Counted from the first letter of the stretch, positions 33,775-47,182 are shown. The stretch is DNA of 64,000 nt from Carposina sasakii (GCA_014607495.2 CP053152.1:12197899-12261898), one strand, 5' to 3'. Numbers and translations are program-made. The notes: generated by a model not told the origin, from the sequence alone.

Positions 33775-36302
33775 TATTAAATATGTCTCAAAATAAACTG
33801 TATATAACCTATACCCAGTATAAATCTTTTTATTAGTTAGGCCCTAGATGTCTGTACAATAAAAAAGGCGTGCTTTTTGTAGAGTGGCTGTATGGCATTA
33901 TCGCTATCTTAGAAAACCTAATCTTAAGGAAGCCTAGATGATCGAAACTTTGATGACAATTTTATTAAAGAAAAGATATTTAGCATAACGCTGTTCATTT
34001 ACCGATTTTAAAATTAGACTTTTAACTATGATTACTGTTAAATTTTTTTTTATTACCTAGTGGTTATTTTCTTATTTGCGTGAATTAGGTATCTATTTGT
34101 TGACTAAGAAGCTTAAAAGACTATATTTATTTTAAAGTAGGCGCAATCATTTGCAATTGGTAAATAGGTACTAACCTTTTTATAACTCTTACATAATGAA
34201 GATATAAGTAATAACGAAAAGGCCTCACAGCAGAGCCAGTTGGCTTCCCGCCAGGCGGCGCTAAGAGCCTTGGTTCTTTTTAATAGTTTTAATAATGAAA
34301 TTGGAAGAAAATTGCTGTATCATCGACTATGTTTCAGTATTCCTTTATTCTAAAGTTGTTAATTTTCGAATTGTGAAAATATGAACTGGTAGAATAAATT
34401 TGATCTCTAGATATTCTGTTAAGGTATCTACCTATATAGTTAAACTACAGGATTTCCAATTTATGTGAAAGTAATCATACTTAAGCAGCAATCGAAAATT
34501 ATCCATTGCGTTTTTCTCAATTCAAATGTATTTTGGATTTTCTTGTTATTACATTTCTAGCAAACTTTATGTTTTAAGCCAATACCAATAATTCCTATCA
34601 AATAGTACAAAGTTGCTCTACAAAAGTGATCGTATTCTTACGTGGAACGACGCAATAAAATGCCTTGACGTACGAACGTACTTATTCTTTCGTATTAACA
34701 TCGTAGAGCAATGCTAGGACCATGAATCTAGGATAGATGTAACGTGGTCATAAAAACTGGTTTACCTTTGTACCTAATGCATAAAAGTTACAACCGAATG
34801 TTCAAAATAGACACTGAATTTAATTTTGGTGTAAAAAGTATCTAATTTTAGCTAAATACGGTATTAGTTGTATTCATACTTGTATTCAAAAGATAATAAA
34901 AGATCAGTACATTAATTTTATTTATGCTAAGCGTAATGACATTTCGTCTCATCATTTAAAAGACGACGAAACTAAGTTATTGATATAGCAAAATTACTGA
35001 ATTTTGAGACTACAATAGAATATTCAAGTTACCTTAACCTTAAATATTCTTTCTATTATATATAACTATATCTCAAGTTTCACTGCTTTTCCAATACAGA
35101 CTAAAAAGGCGACATAAATAATGATTGTTAAAATAATAAAGTAGATATACCTGATCAAGTATATAAAGATAAATGCATCAATAATCCCTTTAACCAAACT
35201 GAGGGGTCGTGTGACTTGTCTTTCCCTTTATAGGTTTCCTCCTCATCTAAGTTACGACTGACCATAAAAGTGCCTTAAGACTATATATTCAAGATGAAAA
35301 GAGAGCTCTACTTTACGATGAAAGTCGGTCTATGAAACGCCTCATAGAATTTTTTTTTTTATGATCGATTCCAGTTATTATTGTCGAGCCATACTGGTAA
35401 AAGCTAAAGTGCTGATTTCTCTGTATGTGTTAAAGATTTATTGTTACTTTACTTTGAATTATATATGGCCCTATAGGACGCTCACAACTTCGTCGGCGCA
35501 AAATTGAAAATTTCTGTTCCCGTGCCAATTTCGGGAAATCCCTTCTCATCGGTTGCCTACGCCATACAAAGAAAAGTAAAATAAATAAATTAGGTTATTA
35601 TATTTTTAAATAAATTAGCGTCTGGAGAAGAATAAACTGTATTCTTCGTCATTCACTTGTTACTTATACTTCTTCGCTCATAATCTCACTTCCCTATACC
35701 AAGTAAATAAATTGTGTTAGGAAACTCACAAGAGGGTGAACTTTAGATGAAACCTGCAAAAGTTCGGTAACTAGCATAACCTTGTTTTATATTCTTGGGA
35801 ACAATCTGCTTGAAATAAATGGGTAGAGATAGGTATATATGGATCTAATCCAAAGTACAGCGGTAATACTAGATACTACATTAGAATGAAATCAAAGCGT
35901 CATCGTTCAGAGCATCAATAGTTTTACTAGGCCATACGATGGATGCTGGTAACAAATAGTTAGCAAACCCTAATATTCTAAGGGGCCACAAATAATAAAA
36001 TAACATTAGTCAAATTTATGAAAATCTGAGTATTACGAGTATAGGATAATAGCTGCTATTGTATCTAGCAGTACCAATTCAAGCGTAACAGGGGTGTAGA
36101 CTAAAATATATCGAGCGCATATAAGAAGACCGTCATCATCATTCTAATCAAATACATGCAGTGCAGCTCATCTATAGGTACACTAGTTGCTCCATTGATG
36201 ATGTATGTATTAATACAATCACAGAATAATAAACAACTTAAAACTGTCAACAGATCTATTAACGTTTTCCTGATAAACGTTGATTTGTCGTACTTAAATA
36301 AT

Positions 36303-36925
36303 GTACCTAACCGACCACGTGCCACTAGTTTAGGGTTCCATATCTAAAGGATAAAAACGGGACCCTATTACTCCTCTGATCGTCTGGCCGTATTCAGGAG
36401 GTCTACTCTGAAGTGACGATAAACGAAGTATCGGGGTGTTTCCTACTACGAACTTCCTTCGATCGGATCAGTCGCGCCGTTTTTTCATTCGGTCCGATCG
36501 AACTCTATTTAACAGGTATAGGGCTAGATAATAGAAAGCTTATAATATTAGTCCATGTGAATTATTCTCTATGATTTCGAATGAGTTGTGAACTCAGATG
36601 AATGAATCCGAAGCAATTTCGTAGTAGGGTCAAAGGCTGTCAAAGGCTTCGATTCGGTCGGGCTTCGGTCGGACCGAAAGATTCGAAAGCGGCATTTCAG
36701 AGTAGACCCCCAGGCTCTATCTCAAAGATCGTGATCGTCCGACTGTTGAAATTTTCCCAGCGGATGTGTAACAATAACTATTAAAACAGAACAAAATAAT
36801 ATTTATGTGTGACTCCTAGACAGCAAACGGGAGCTTTTGCCATTTTTGGCAGATAATGGTATGAAACACATCGTGTACATATCCGACTCGCACTTGGCAG
36901 GTTTTTTATGATCCAGGTCACAGCT
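36303..36925. repeat. Dispersed lepidopteran repeat split by a MITE
   Basis: The left part (TAGGGTTCCATATCTAAAGG, CGGGACCCTATTACT) and right part (GGCTCTATCTCAAAG, GTTGAAATTTTCCCAG, ATCCGACTCGCACTTGGCAG) read as one element whose halves are separated by the MITE at 36398-36711. I recognise the family by its conserved CCGACTCGCACTTGGC end, from memory. Confidence 0.6.
36398..36711. mobile_element. MITE with GGTCTACTCTGAARTG termini
   Basis: The left end GAGGTCTACTCTGAAGTGAC pairs with the right end CATTTCAGAGTAGACCCCC as inverted repeats. Internal inverted GATCGGACCGA-type segments are also present. Roughly 314 bp, without coding potential. Confidence 0.75.
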
Positions 36926-37749
36926 TAAACCCGCGCAAGTAATCCGATTGTGACGCTCGGGCTGTTCTAGCCGAAGGATCGCTTTGTGCGCCGCTCGGTC
37001 GAACTCCGCGCTAATCAAATTACGATCGGTGTGGAACAGACCTAACGTTAGTGTAATGGCTGCAGATAGTTTCAGGTCACAGCCAGCATGAGAAAATGAT
37101 CAGACATAAGCAGATCATGTGATTCGAATGTTATGGCAAATAAACTACGGCCACCTTTTCATATTTGCGACTGTAAAAGTATGTGCTCCGAAAGTATGTA
37201 AACCGATAGATTATAAAATAGAATTCTCTGAATCATTCACGTGGTCAGTATTTTGACTGTTAGCGAGTTACAAAATCAGCTTGCCGATACCCTAGAAAAT
37301 CAAACCCTAAAGATTTACGTTTCCACAAAATGCCAATCTCTCGTGTGGCATTTCTGGGCATTTATATAAGAACATTGGCGGATGCATTCCCGAAAACTTA
37401 GTTGGATAGTCTAGTCTAGTCGTCTGTGAATGAATGGATAAACAGCTCAATATCGATGGGTCTATGACTGACTCAGATGTAAACTCTCTGTACATTTGTT
37501 AAAGTGACAGCGTTTATGTACCTAGAGCCAACATCAATGATTGGCAGTACGTATAAACATAAATCTACATAGGTATGTTATCTAATAGATAGGGGCTGTG
37601 TTATTTAATATTGTATTAGCAAGAGGATAATAATTAGTGAGATTTAAGAGCGTAGTCGGATTATACGAAAGCAAACTACAGTAAGATTAATATGAGATTA
37701 AGGGATAAGCTTATTACAAATACATATTACATTAGTTATTATTATTATA

Positions 37750-37800
37750 CAGGGTGTTTGTGACAGCCATGATTCTGAGGCGGAAAATACTGAAAATTTT
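37750..37800 (+). repeat. Terminus of a CAGGGTGTTTGTGACA-type element
   Basis: TATACAGGGTGTTTGTGACA has the TA-flanked CAGGGTG start seen in several MITEs here, but I could not find its partner end, so it may be a truncated relic. Confidence 0.4.
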
Positions 37801-40399
37801 CGCAGGAAAGTTCCTAAATTTTCCGACATTTTTTTCATATTTTGAGGAAAAAAATTGTTTTGTTCGTTTAATTAGGCCTTAGATAGTGACTTAAAAATTA
37901 AATTTTACCCAAAAGATACTTTAAAAAAAAAGTGGCCTTCAAAAGTTCAAATAACTGATCAACCCTAATGGAGAGTCACAAGTGAACCAAAAAACAGCAT
38001 TGTGTTACACAATAACCAATAAACCCATTTAATTAGTCACAGGATCGCCCGATACAATAGAGTATAGCATGAATTTTTTTTATTTCATTTTTATATTCTA
38101 CGTAAAAAATAAAGTTTGGCTTTGGAATGGCATATCTAACTTTAACCGTTTTGGATTTACAGGATATCAAAAATACGAGCCGGCAAAATGTTTTTGAAAC
38201 GCTCCGTTTGCTCCATACTAAAATGGCAAAGACTTTGACGTGTAGACAACCGTCTCAAATTAGTATGGGAAAAAAATTCAATTTTATTTTATAAACGTAA
38301 TATTTTTTTATTTTTTGTATTGTTGTCAACAAAAATTGTTTATTAATAGGTGCAGATATTAATAAAGTGTTTATTAAATCAATGAGATAATTCAAAATAA
38401 GGGTAAAATTGTATGTTTTTACTCCTTTTATGTTGTTGTAACTTTGGCATTTACTAACCAATTGATGTTATATTTGCACTATTCGGTTTGTATTTGTAAT
38501 ATCTTTTGAATAAAATATTAAAAAAATCTGTTTTCGTGTCAGATGCATATTCCCGATTGGCGCGGAGAGCAAAGATTACTGATAATCAAATTCAAAAATA
38601 CATTTCCTGCGAGTTATAACACTGATGTATAACTCAACACAATGGTACTTGTTCAGCATTTCAGTATTTGCCTGGCTCGAGGTACCTTAATGATCATAAT
38701 ATCAAGGTATATGTATAACATGTTAAGGCGAAATAAGTCCTACTACTAGCACAGCAATTCGATCGTAATGGTTTTAAAAATTAGAAAATAATTATTACAA
38801 AATGTGCTCTCGATGAACGATAGACAATAAGGCAAACTATTTTAAAAAATACAGTGAGAAATCTCACAACTAAATAAATATGCAATGATGCACGATGAAA
38901 GATGAAAAATGCAGAATATATAAGATCAATAATAGTAAATAGACTGTCCTAAGCAACGAAGGAATTTAATGAGATCAGTTTAGTTTAGGTAAGTATATCT
39001 AATTCCATTGTTCTATTTTACAGTAAATAGGGATCCTACTCAATAACACACTACTGATCAACAGTTATTTAAGGCTATTTTCATTTAACTAAACTTATCA
39101 AGAAAGGCCAATTTTGTCAGAGTACCTCGAGAACTTGAAAAAGTTTATTACTTTTCCCATTTTATTACTTCTTTAACTGGACCGTTTTTACCTCTATGTC
39201 CACGTAAAGAATGAAATTTAATAAAAATGAGAGTCCCATTTCCAGGCAAAATGTAGCTCATACTCGTACAACTGTAGGAGCAAAAAACGTTTTGTCCGGC
39301 TGTAAAACACAATTACCATATACCTGGAATAAAAAGCATAGTTATATATATACCTCGTTTTCCATAATATGTACCACACCATAGGTACAAACCAACTTAG
39401 CCTAGTTGAAATTTTAGTTTTTAGTATTTTAAGGTATGATGGAAAGGAAAATACAATCTATATATACAGCCTGTATCCACTGCTAAGTAAAGGCCCGCTC
39501 TTCAATACGCCATTGTCTTCTGTCCAGGGCTATGTCCACTGGTACCCAACATCTGTCAAACTACTAATAGTAAGTAGTACGAGTATAATGTAAAATAACT
39601 TGGTAAACCAACCAAATCGCAGTATAGATGATTATCCTAAAAAAAATACTACGTTCCTACTTGATGAAAAGTAGCGTTTCAAACTATAACTTTTCAACTT
39701 TCGAGTTTCATATCAATAGTAGGTGTAGTTGATTTCATACCATATGTGAGCATATCGTTAAATGTTAATGTATTCACGGACGGCGTCATGCAACATTACC
39801 CACGCTCACTCCAACTGCCCGTGAATTCTGATGAATATTCCGGAAGGTTGTTTTATCTAACAGATTTTGACTTTCGTTGTTGAAGTAAAAGGAAAATGTT
39901 TATTTTACTTTAATATCTGTCAAAATTTACAATAGATATTTGTAATAACACGTCTAGTCGCACAAACTTTCATACATTGTAACTATAGAAAAATGACACA
40001 AATCCAACCGAAGATGCTTGTATATTTGAATAATCCCAAAGAACTTGAAAAAACATAGATTTGGTGCAAGTGGAGATTAAATATTCAAAAATCCAAGGCA
40101 CTCGGCGAGTCATTTATGAAATTTTGGAAAGAAAAATCGATTCCGACCGCTTTGGAGCAAACCACTTGCTTGTCCCGCGAATTTCCCTTCAAGCTAATTT
40201 CAACAACTTGTCCAACTTATTACAAGTTAAATTGAAATTCCTCAAGATCTGCGTTTATTCGCAAATCCAGATACTTTGCGGCAAATCTGAAAAGAACATC
40301 CCAGGCTGAAAATACCATTTATTTCGAAAGAAAAGTATAAAATATAAATTACGTTGGTAATATATTTAGCTGCAATAACAAGATAGGTTATAAGAGAGT

Positions 40400-40460
40400 T
40401 GATTTTCCTACTAATACCTAATTAATTACTCTAGAGTACTGATTTTCCTACTAATACCTA
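40400..40460 (+). repeat. 40-bp spaced direct duplication
   Basis: TGATTTTCCTACTAATACC occurs twice, 40 bp apart, with no other structure. Confidence 0.6.
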
Positions 40461-40611
40461 GGGATTATGATATATCTCTATGTCCAAGTAATCACGCTAT
40501 TTCATACAAATAATAAACCAAAATAAAGAAATTATTTTGTTGATTAAACAGAATTGTTTTACTCTTGAGTTTACTACTTACCGATTATAGATAGCTCATA
40601 ATCCACCGTCT

Positions 40612-40872
40612 CGTCTCGTCTTCAGCCTATTGCAGTCCACTGCTGGACGTAGGCCTCCCCCAGGGCACGCAACTAGGCTACTGCCACAGGGAGGTTTTGC
40701 CCATAGTCACTACGCTGGGCAGGCAGGTTGGTGACCGCAGTGTGATTTTCGGACTATGTTGTCAGCACGGGCGGCGTTGCTGCCCACCTCCCGGAAACCC
40801 TTAATCGCCTCGTACGATACCCACGGGCAGGCAGGGGTGGTACAAACTCTACTCTGCCGGCACCACGCGGCC
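40612..40872 (-). mobile_element. SINE-4 (RTE-tail SINE), best full copy
   Basis: On the minus strand it begins GGCCGCGTGGTGCCGGCAGA, includes ATCGTACGAGGCGATTAAGG, TCCGGGAGGTGGGCAGC and TGACTATGGGCAAAACC, and ends in the RTE-type 3' end GAGGCCTACGTCCAGCAGTG...ATAGGCTGA. Sharing its 3' end with the RTE remnant at 25100 suggests that RTE machinery mobilised it. Confidence 0.8.
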
Positions 40873-42724
40873 TAATAATCCATCAACGAACAACATAATC
40901 CACAACTGCAAAGTCGGTTCTTTTTGCGCTAAACGTCTATACAATTCGTTACTCTTCAGCGATTCCTTTAATATTCCTACAAAAAGGCGCCCAAACGGTC
41001 AAAATTACAATGCGCTCGTATTTTGTGAATGTTGTTTGCTGAAAATTGTTTCAATTTAAAAGTTTTTTGCAACGTGTTTTACTTGGCTTCTCTGGTCCGT
41101 TTATTATGCCTGTTTCATAACTCTTGACCTATAAAATAGAACTTGGAAAGAAAAATAAGAACCTTTTTGTGTTTGGAAAAGTGGTATTACAAATATGAAA
41201 CTAGCTCGCTTAGGCTTGCTTGAAATACTGCTTTGGTTCTAGGTTTGTTAAGATTTAATTTTGTATTTTTGTTTACTTAATGTAGGTACTCGTAGGTAGG
41301 TAAGTAATGAAGGTACGTAATGTACCTAACTAAAATCGAATGTTGGCCCCCTGCAAGCTTTCGATAAACAAACCTTTCTTGAAAAAAATTTATATTTTAT
41401 AATAACATAATATGCTTACTGTTGCGAATTCGCAGCATATACGTCGCTTTTTTGTCGGTCAATTCCACTGCTTGGGAAAACGCCAATGGAACGCCCTTTG
41501 AACCTTGAAATTTATTTGTCTCGTCTTGGCCGTCAGATACTGCACTGATCTTATAAAGCAATCATGTTTTTCATCAACAAATATTATACTAAACAGAACA
41601 CCCTCTGACAAAGTATCAGTTGACTCATCAATGAGCCTGATCAAACTTGCAGAACACAAACTGACTCACCCACTAGGTCGTACCTACGCTCCATGAAAAG
41701 TGTACACCAATCGTGTTTTTCCAGTATAACTTTTACAGGAAAGGGTGTATTTCTGTGTGAGCAGTACGTATGCATATTTGCAATTCAGAGGTGCCTAAAC
41801 TTGGCCACCGCTTATTTACATTTTGCTCACCGCCAATGGGCAGCGTAATATTTACCAACCAACATTGCGGTGTGATTAATGAAATTAGATTAAAGTGTGC
41901 TTAGTACATCACATAGGGTTAATTTATTAGAGGCGCCTGAGTGCGGTAGGCTGATACGATAAGCAATTTGTGGAATTTCGGTAAATTAGTTTCCACCTAG
42001 GTTTCTACCATGGTATATACAAGTTTAATAATACCGATGCAGTGTAGGTTTAATATGACGAGTTTGATTAAAATAAGGACAATTAAAACTAACGATATTT
42101 AGAAATTTGGTTATTTAGTTATTATCTTTTGAAACTTGGATATTTTGTTATTTTTTATTGTTTGTCACAGCTTAAGTCATAGAGTTACCATTAAATGATA
42201 CATAGAATGAACATCAGAATTAACTATGAAAGGAGAATCTGCTTCTACTGAAAGTCAAACGAAACATTTGGGTTTCCAATAATTCAAAACGTTGGGATAA
42301 TTGGAACGTTTTCAGAGAAAGGGCTAGGTATAAAAATAACGCAAACGAAGCTGTCCTGAAACGACGGAGCGATATGAAATAAAACTGTCAAAACCAGCTA
42401 TAAGATAAATAAAGAACGTGGTGAAGAATCGCTTTGGGTGTAACGTGGGTATAACCATGAACTATTGATTCATTGCAACTTTTCTGTTTTTCTTCTTTAT
42501 GATGCAACAGAGTGTAAGGTAGTTTGTAGTTGTAAAAGATGACAAAATCCGTTAGAAATATTTCCTAAACTAAACGTATTATAATAGTAAATTTCAATAA
42601 AAGTTCATAGATTATTCTATGGTAATATGTAGACCTAAACTAGCTGAAGTATCTGTAGTCAATATTGTTAATTAGAACCAGTAAAGCGACCGCACCATAG
42701 CATAGTTAAATTTGCTAAAAGTAT

Positions 42725-42810
42725 TATATCGAGAGGTGAAAGGCTATTTGGGATATGTGCCATATATATAAATGGCGCTTATCCCAAATAGCCTTTCACC
42801 CCTCGATATA
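42725..42810. repeat. 86-bp hairpin (tiny MITE or precursor-like stem-loop)
   Basis: The arms TATATCGAGAGGTGAAAGGC... and its inverse ending CCTCGATATA pair over roughly 40 bp with about three mismatches and a loop of about 5 bp. The whole unit is a single foldback within the giant intron, on both strands. Confidence 0.7.
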
Positions 42811-43306
42811 TAAAGTACTCGTAATTATGATACGTAGAGCTCAAAAATGTGTTGGTATCTTTACATAACTATTTTGTGCTTAAATATGTTGTGATTCGGG
42901 TTTAAAAGCAGTGAACCACAAACAATGCTAAGTACTTTGTAAAATACATAAAATCGTCAGCCGATGGCTACAACAGGGTTCTTGGCAAACAGCATTATAG
43001 CCGAGATAAGTACGGCATGGGCGAACCATTTTCTTTATGGAACGCGTAAAAAACGTATGATTCAACAAAATTTGCTTTACTTTCGGCGCTGTGGTTAATT
43101 TCGGAGTGTAAAATTTTAACGGGTTTCGCAACGGAATACAAGATTTTAGAAACCTAATGATAATTATAATTTTATTTTAATTTATTTTTTGTTTTACCGT
43201 TGTTTCTCGTTTTGCGATATATTTATATGGAGGATTACTAGACATTGCATTTGTTGAACCATCCTAGATGTGTTGTAGCCTTGCAACCTACCCGAGTCTA
43301 CGTTTA

Positions 43307-43629
43307 TCTATACATATAATAAAAATGTAACAGATCGCTGTCTGTACATGGAAGATATATGAGAAAAATATTATAGGAGACCTTTATCAACACAATAGTA
43401 CCCAAAAGAATGACTTTTGGAATTTTTGTCTGTTTGTCTGTGCGTTTGTGCACGATAATCTCAGAAACGGCTGAACTGATTTTGATGCAGTTTTCAGGAA
43501 TATATTGTGACAGGTCCCACTTAACATATAGGCTACTTTATATCCCGGGAATTTTTTTTTATCCCGGATAATTTTGACATTTTGTTTTTTTTTGTAGTCC
43601 ACGCGAACGGAGTCGCGGGCGTCCACTAG
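43307..43629 (+). mobile_element. Non-autonomous Helitron (323 bp)
   Basis: A|TC start (TCTATACATATAATAAAAAT) and hairpin GAACGGAGTCGCGGGCGTCC followed by ACTAG and T. Contains GTTTGTGCACGATAATCTC and GACAGGTCCCACTTAACATA, shared with the copies at 32801 and 51493. Confidence 0.88.
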
Positions 43630-44980
43630 TAAATAATATTTTTGAAAATATTGTATTACGAAAATTCATATACAGAAATATACTTTATCCCGGCCGAGCA
43701 AAAGGGGATGATTTTTGCACTAGTGCACAAGATAGATTCTAATTAATCTTTCTGCTGAATGCTGATTCGTTGACTTTTATTTTTCTTCGTATCTGCCAAC
43801 ACACCCTGCCTCATTTGCTCCTCTTTCCATACTTTCAGTTCTACTTACGCTTTGCTTTAATTTTAGAATCAGAGACTGTAGGTACTTTATAATTACCCAC
43901 AGGGTAAATAGCAGCCCTTAATAACTGTGCATCCGGACTCCTATATTCCGTATCCAAGCTGAAACCAAAATAAGGAATGGGGCCCGTAAGTAAACAGCTG
44001 AACCCCATATTTTTATGTCCGTGCCAACTACGAATGAATTACGATCTTCGGTAGGCATTTGTTTTACCTGAAATAGCAAAGTGTTCGAGTAGAAAAATGT
44101 GCTGTAGGTGTAGTCGAGTAGACATTTTATATTATTGCTGTATTTTATTAAAGAAAATCGTAAATGGAGATCCGCGATCTCTGCCTACCCTTCGGGAAAG
44201 AGGCGTGATTTTGTATGTAAAATCATAAATCAAATTTAGTTTAAAGATTTCTTTATTTTTCTACATAACATAAATCGTTCGATATTCATTGAAAACTAAA
44301 GCTACATACACAAAAACTTTACCGTAGTCGGAAAAACAAAGCACGAATCGAGGTGAAAACACTGAACTAAACTAATACAATGAATACAGGTGGAACAACA
44401 CAGCACCTATCCTATCAGCTATCAGCCAACTATTGTTCTGTAGTACAGAGGCAGACGGGGATTGATTCGTACACAGAGATTCGTACCAAACAAAAGCTAT
44501 CACAGAAAGATGTAATGTTGTAGTTATGAACTTCTTTACCATAATTACATCAGTTACATCTGCTTCCGTGGATGTGGTAAGGGACTAAAGCCTTGTTTGG
44601 ACTAGGCTAGTATTTTAATCCAGCAGCGAGTGACTTAGTAGCTAAACGTGTCTGAACACCAAAAATTTGGTCAAGTAGGTTAGCCAGTAATTAAGTCGAG
44701 TCGATCCATTTTACTCTATTTTTATCGGGAGAGTAGCAACTCCCACCGCGCGTCTTTGCTCACTGGTTCACCGGCTAAATAAGTGCGAACTTGTCAATTT
44801 AGTAGAGTTCATTAATTTCCGCAAAAAGTTACAACTTTCAGACATTCTCAAAAAGAAGTAATCTTTGGGATAATTGTGCCCGACACATGATGAGGCCATT
44901 ACTAAAAATAAATGTTTGGGATGTTCTTATGCTAATTCCTTCAAAAGACAATTAGTAGCTGCTAGTTTATCTCTTCTACA

Positions 44981-45317
44981 GGGTGTAACAAAAATGAATA
45001 TAGACCATTATAAGGAATTAAAAAATTATTAATAAAGAAATGGAAAAAATTCCTCACCCGGGTGGGAATCGAACCCACGACCTCTGAATTCCGCGTGCCA
45101 GCGCTCTCACCACTGAGCATTATAAGGAACATAATCCCAAAATTTAAGACACGAAATCACAAGTTTATTTTTTAAGATTGTATGAACATTCCTGAGTTGT
45201 TTAGGAGTTCTCCATACTAATTGGAAAAATTTACATTCGATTTCGAGTTCGAAAATTTGGGAATAGGTTCTCTATGGTGGGCTATTTTTCATAGTTTTTC
45301 GCTTAATATACCCCCTG
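44981..45317. mobile_element. MITE family A, degraded, containing a SINE
   Basis: CAGGGTGTAAC at the left and CCCCCTG at the right, with the family interior (GACACGAAATCACAAGTTTA, AGGTTCTCTATGGTGGGCT). The left inverted arm is partly lost. A SINE-1 copy interrupts it at 45018-45117. Confidence 0.75.
45018..45117 (-). mobile_element. SINE-1 nested in a MITE, 12-bp TSD
   Basis: Exactly bounded by CATTATAAGGAA at 45006-45017 and 45118-45129. The 100-bp unit starts CTCAGTGGTGAGAGCGC within the tRNA-like core, has an intact B box GGTTCGATTCC, and ends TTATTAATAATTTTTTAA. The target-primed style of duplication supports LINE-mediated insertion. Confidence 0.88.
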
Positions 45318-45321
45318 TATA

Positions 45322-45710
45322 CAGGGTGACTTTTGGTCGTCAACGTTCCCGAAAACTACGGAATCTCCTCGTCATTACGATCATTTTTCTCCACGGAAGC
45401 ATACATAGCATAAGTGTCTGGTTTCCAAAATATTAGGGTCCAATGTTGGGTAAATAGACTGCGTTTTTCTGCATAAATGCACATTGACGCGTGTAGCAAG
45501 ATTTTTTCATGAGAAATAATTAATATCTGTCTACAATAAAACTGGCATAAACACTGGCACACTATAAATTTCGCCCGTTCAAGTAATAAAAAAAAATTAA
45601 AAAAAGTTTACATCGTTTCCCAACATTTTTTTTGGCATAAACTTACTTTATTTGATGTATAGAGTACGTACCTTTCGTTAAGGGTGGCAACGAAAAACCC
45701 TGGCACCCTG
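45322..45710 (+). mobile_element. MITE family B
   Basis: TATA-flanked; left CAGGGTGACTTTTGGTCGTC, right AAGGGTGGCAACGAAAAACC...CACCCTG. Directly abuts MITE A, sharing the TATA between them. Other copies: 53014 and 59343 (reverse) and 61552 (same orientation). Confidence 0.78.
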
Positions 45711-47182
45711 TATATCCATTTTCGTACCAATACCAAGTACCAAGCTACGTTTTATTAATCACACAAATTTCCTCATCTACCTCTTCTAAAATAGTCGTTA
45801 TGATTAGCTTAATCAGTTTATTCACTTTATTGCGTTCCAGCCCGTTCATCTTGCAAGACCACCACTTACTTGTGTAGGTACTGTACTCAACCGTAATGCG
45901 AACGATTTCTGGGTAGTAGCGAGTAGTTTAGCTACTAAATTACTCGCTGCTGGACTAAAATACTAGCTTAGTTTGAACAAGGCTTAAGGGACTCGGGCAT
46001 TCTGTCAGGCGATAAACTAATAAATTGTTACTGATTGTTAACATCTGTCCCCGCTAGGCTAAACGTGGCTATGGGATATGCCTTATGATCTTTGATTTCT
46101 GGCTACCTCATTTCGGGAACACATACTATGTATGTATGAATTTTTTGTTGTGCGGTAAAATCGTAACAGGTAGCTATAGTAATAGGTAGCCTAGTATGCG
46201 TCGTCATTTTATTGTTGTTGCTTGTTTGCAACATACCTTTTCACATATACTTATAGTACCGCAGTACGCTTTTCTATGTAGCTGCATATAAAATTTTATT
46301 TAAAAAAAGTCGAACTTAAAAAGGAAGTTATTTATTAAATGTTTCATGTTACACGCCTTGTTGCCATGCCTGAATTTACAAAAAAATGCTTTTGAAAACG
46401 ATCAAAAATACTATCAAATATTGGGAGTTAACTGTGTAGGTACATGCTGTATATACATTCTACATGCCGATCTCGATTCAGTGCACTCGTTTGAAGTCGG
46501 AAGTGACGATATCGAAATACGTTTCATCGCTTTTTATATCGGCTATTTTTGTTCACATTTTATTTTTCTTTGAGCTGATACTGTTTTACTACGATACATT
46601 ATTTTAACATAATTACTAATTATTTTATAATATACATCTAATCGTAAAAGTTCCTAATAGATATCAAAAAAGTACCACTTTACTTGTTCCTTTACAGATC
46701 GGTTCAGTTACTAGTTTATTTTACAAATCTAGACCTCTAAACAAAACAACACCTACATTGTATTGTCCGAGGAATATTGTGCTAAGCTTATTGCGACCCA
46801 CGTCGAGTGTTTGTCTATTTGTCGCAAACACAATACAATGCGACTGAATACACACATTTGAGTACCTCGATGTTGCTTGGATCGCCGTATAGCTAGAAAA
46901 TGAAGTCCCACTACTAAATCACTTATACATGCATCAAGTTAATTTGATTTGGTCTTACCTAGTTAGAGGTTCGCGGTGATTATCCTGACTCCATCCACAC
47001 TAAAATATTTGTGAGTTGTGTCATAATATTTTTTTTTAAAGAATATCACCCGACTGCGTAAAATTTTTAACCCAGTGTGACTCAACTAAGATGAGTCTAA
47101 CGATACATCTCCAGCTCAAATGCGACAAGCCGTTTAGGCTCTAGACCGAGCCAAACAAATATACATACGTACATAGGTACAT

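Larger units (their letters stand above)
44587..45985. mobile_element. hAT-like inverted-repeat transposon inserted in a SINE-3 copy
   Basis: About 60-bp terminal inverted repeats (AAGCCTTGTTTGGACTAGGC... and its inverse ending AACAAGGCTT) are flanked by an 8-bp duplication AAGGGACT at 44579-44586 and 45986-45993 (9 bp if the preceding T is counted). Eight base pairs fits the hAT superfamily. There is no transposase. It hosts the insertions at 44981-45710, without which it would be about 670 bp. Confidence 0.78.
44556..46135 (+). repeat. SINE-3 type repeat split by a nested stack
   Basis: The left piece (44556-44586, ATCTGCTTCCGTGGATGTGG...AAGGGACT) and the right piece (45986-46135, AAGGGACTCGGGCATTCTGT...GCTACCTCATTTCGGGAACA) form one element once the 44587-45985 insertion is removed. 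Confidence 0.7.

Noticed and set aside
40061..40309. 82-codon open frame
   Set aside because: No domain, non-ATG start, A+T-driven composition and no splice sites.
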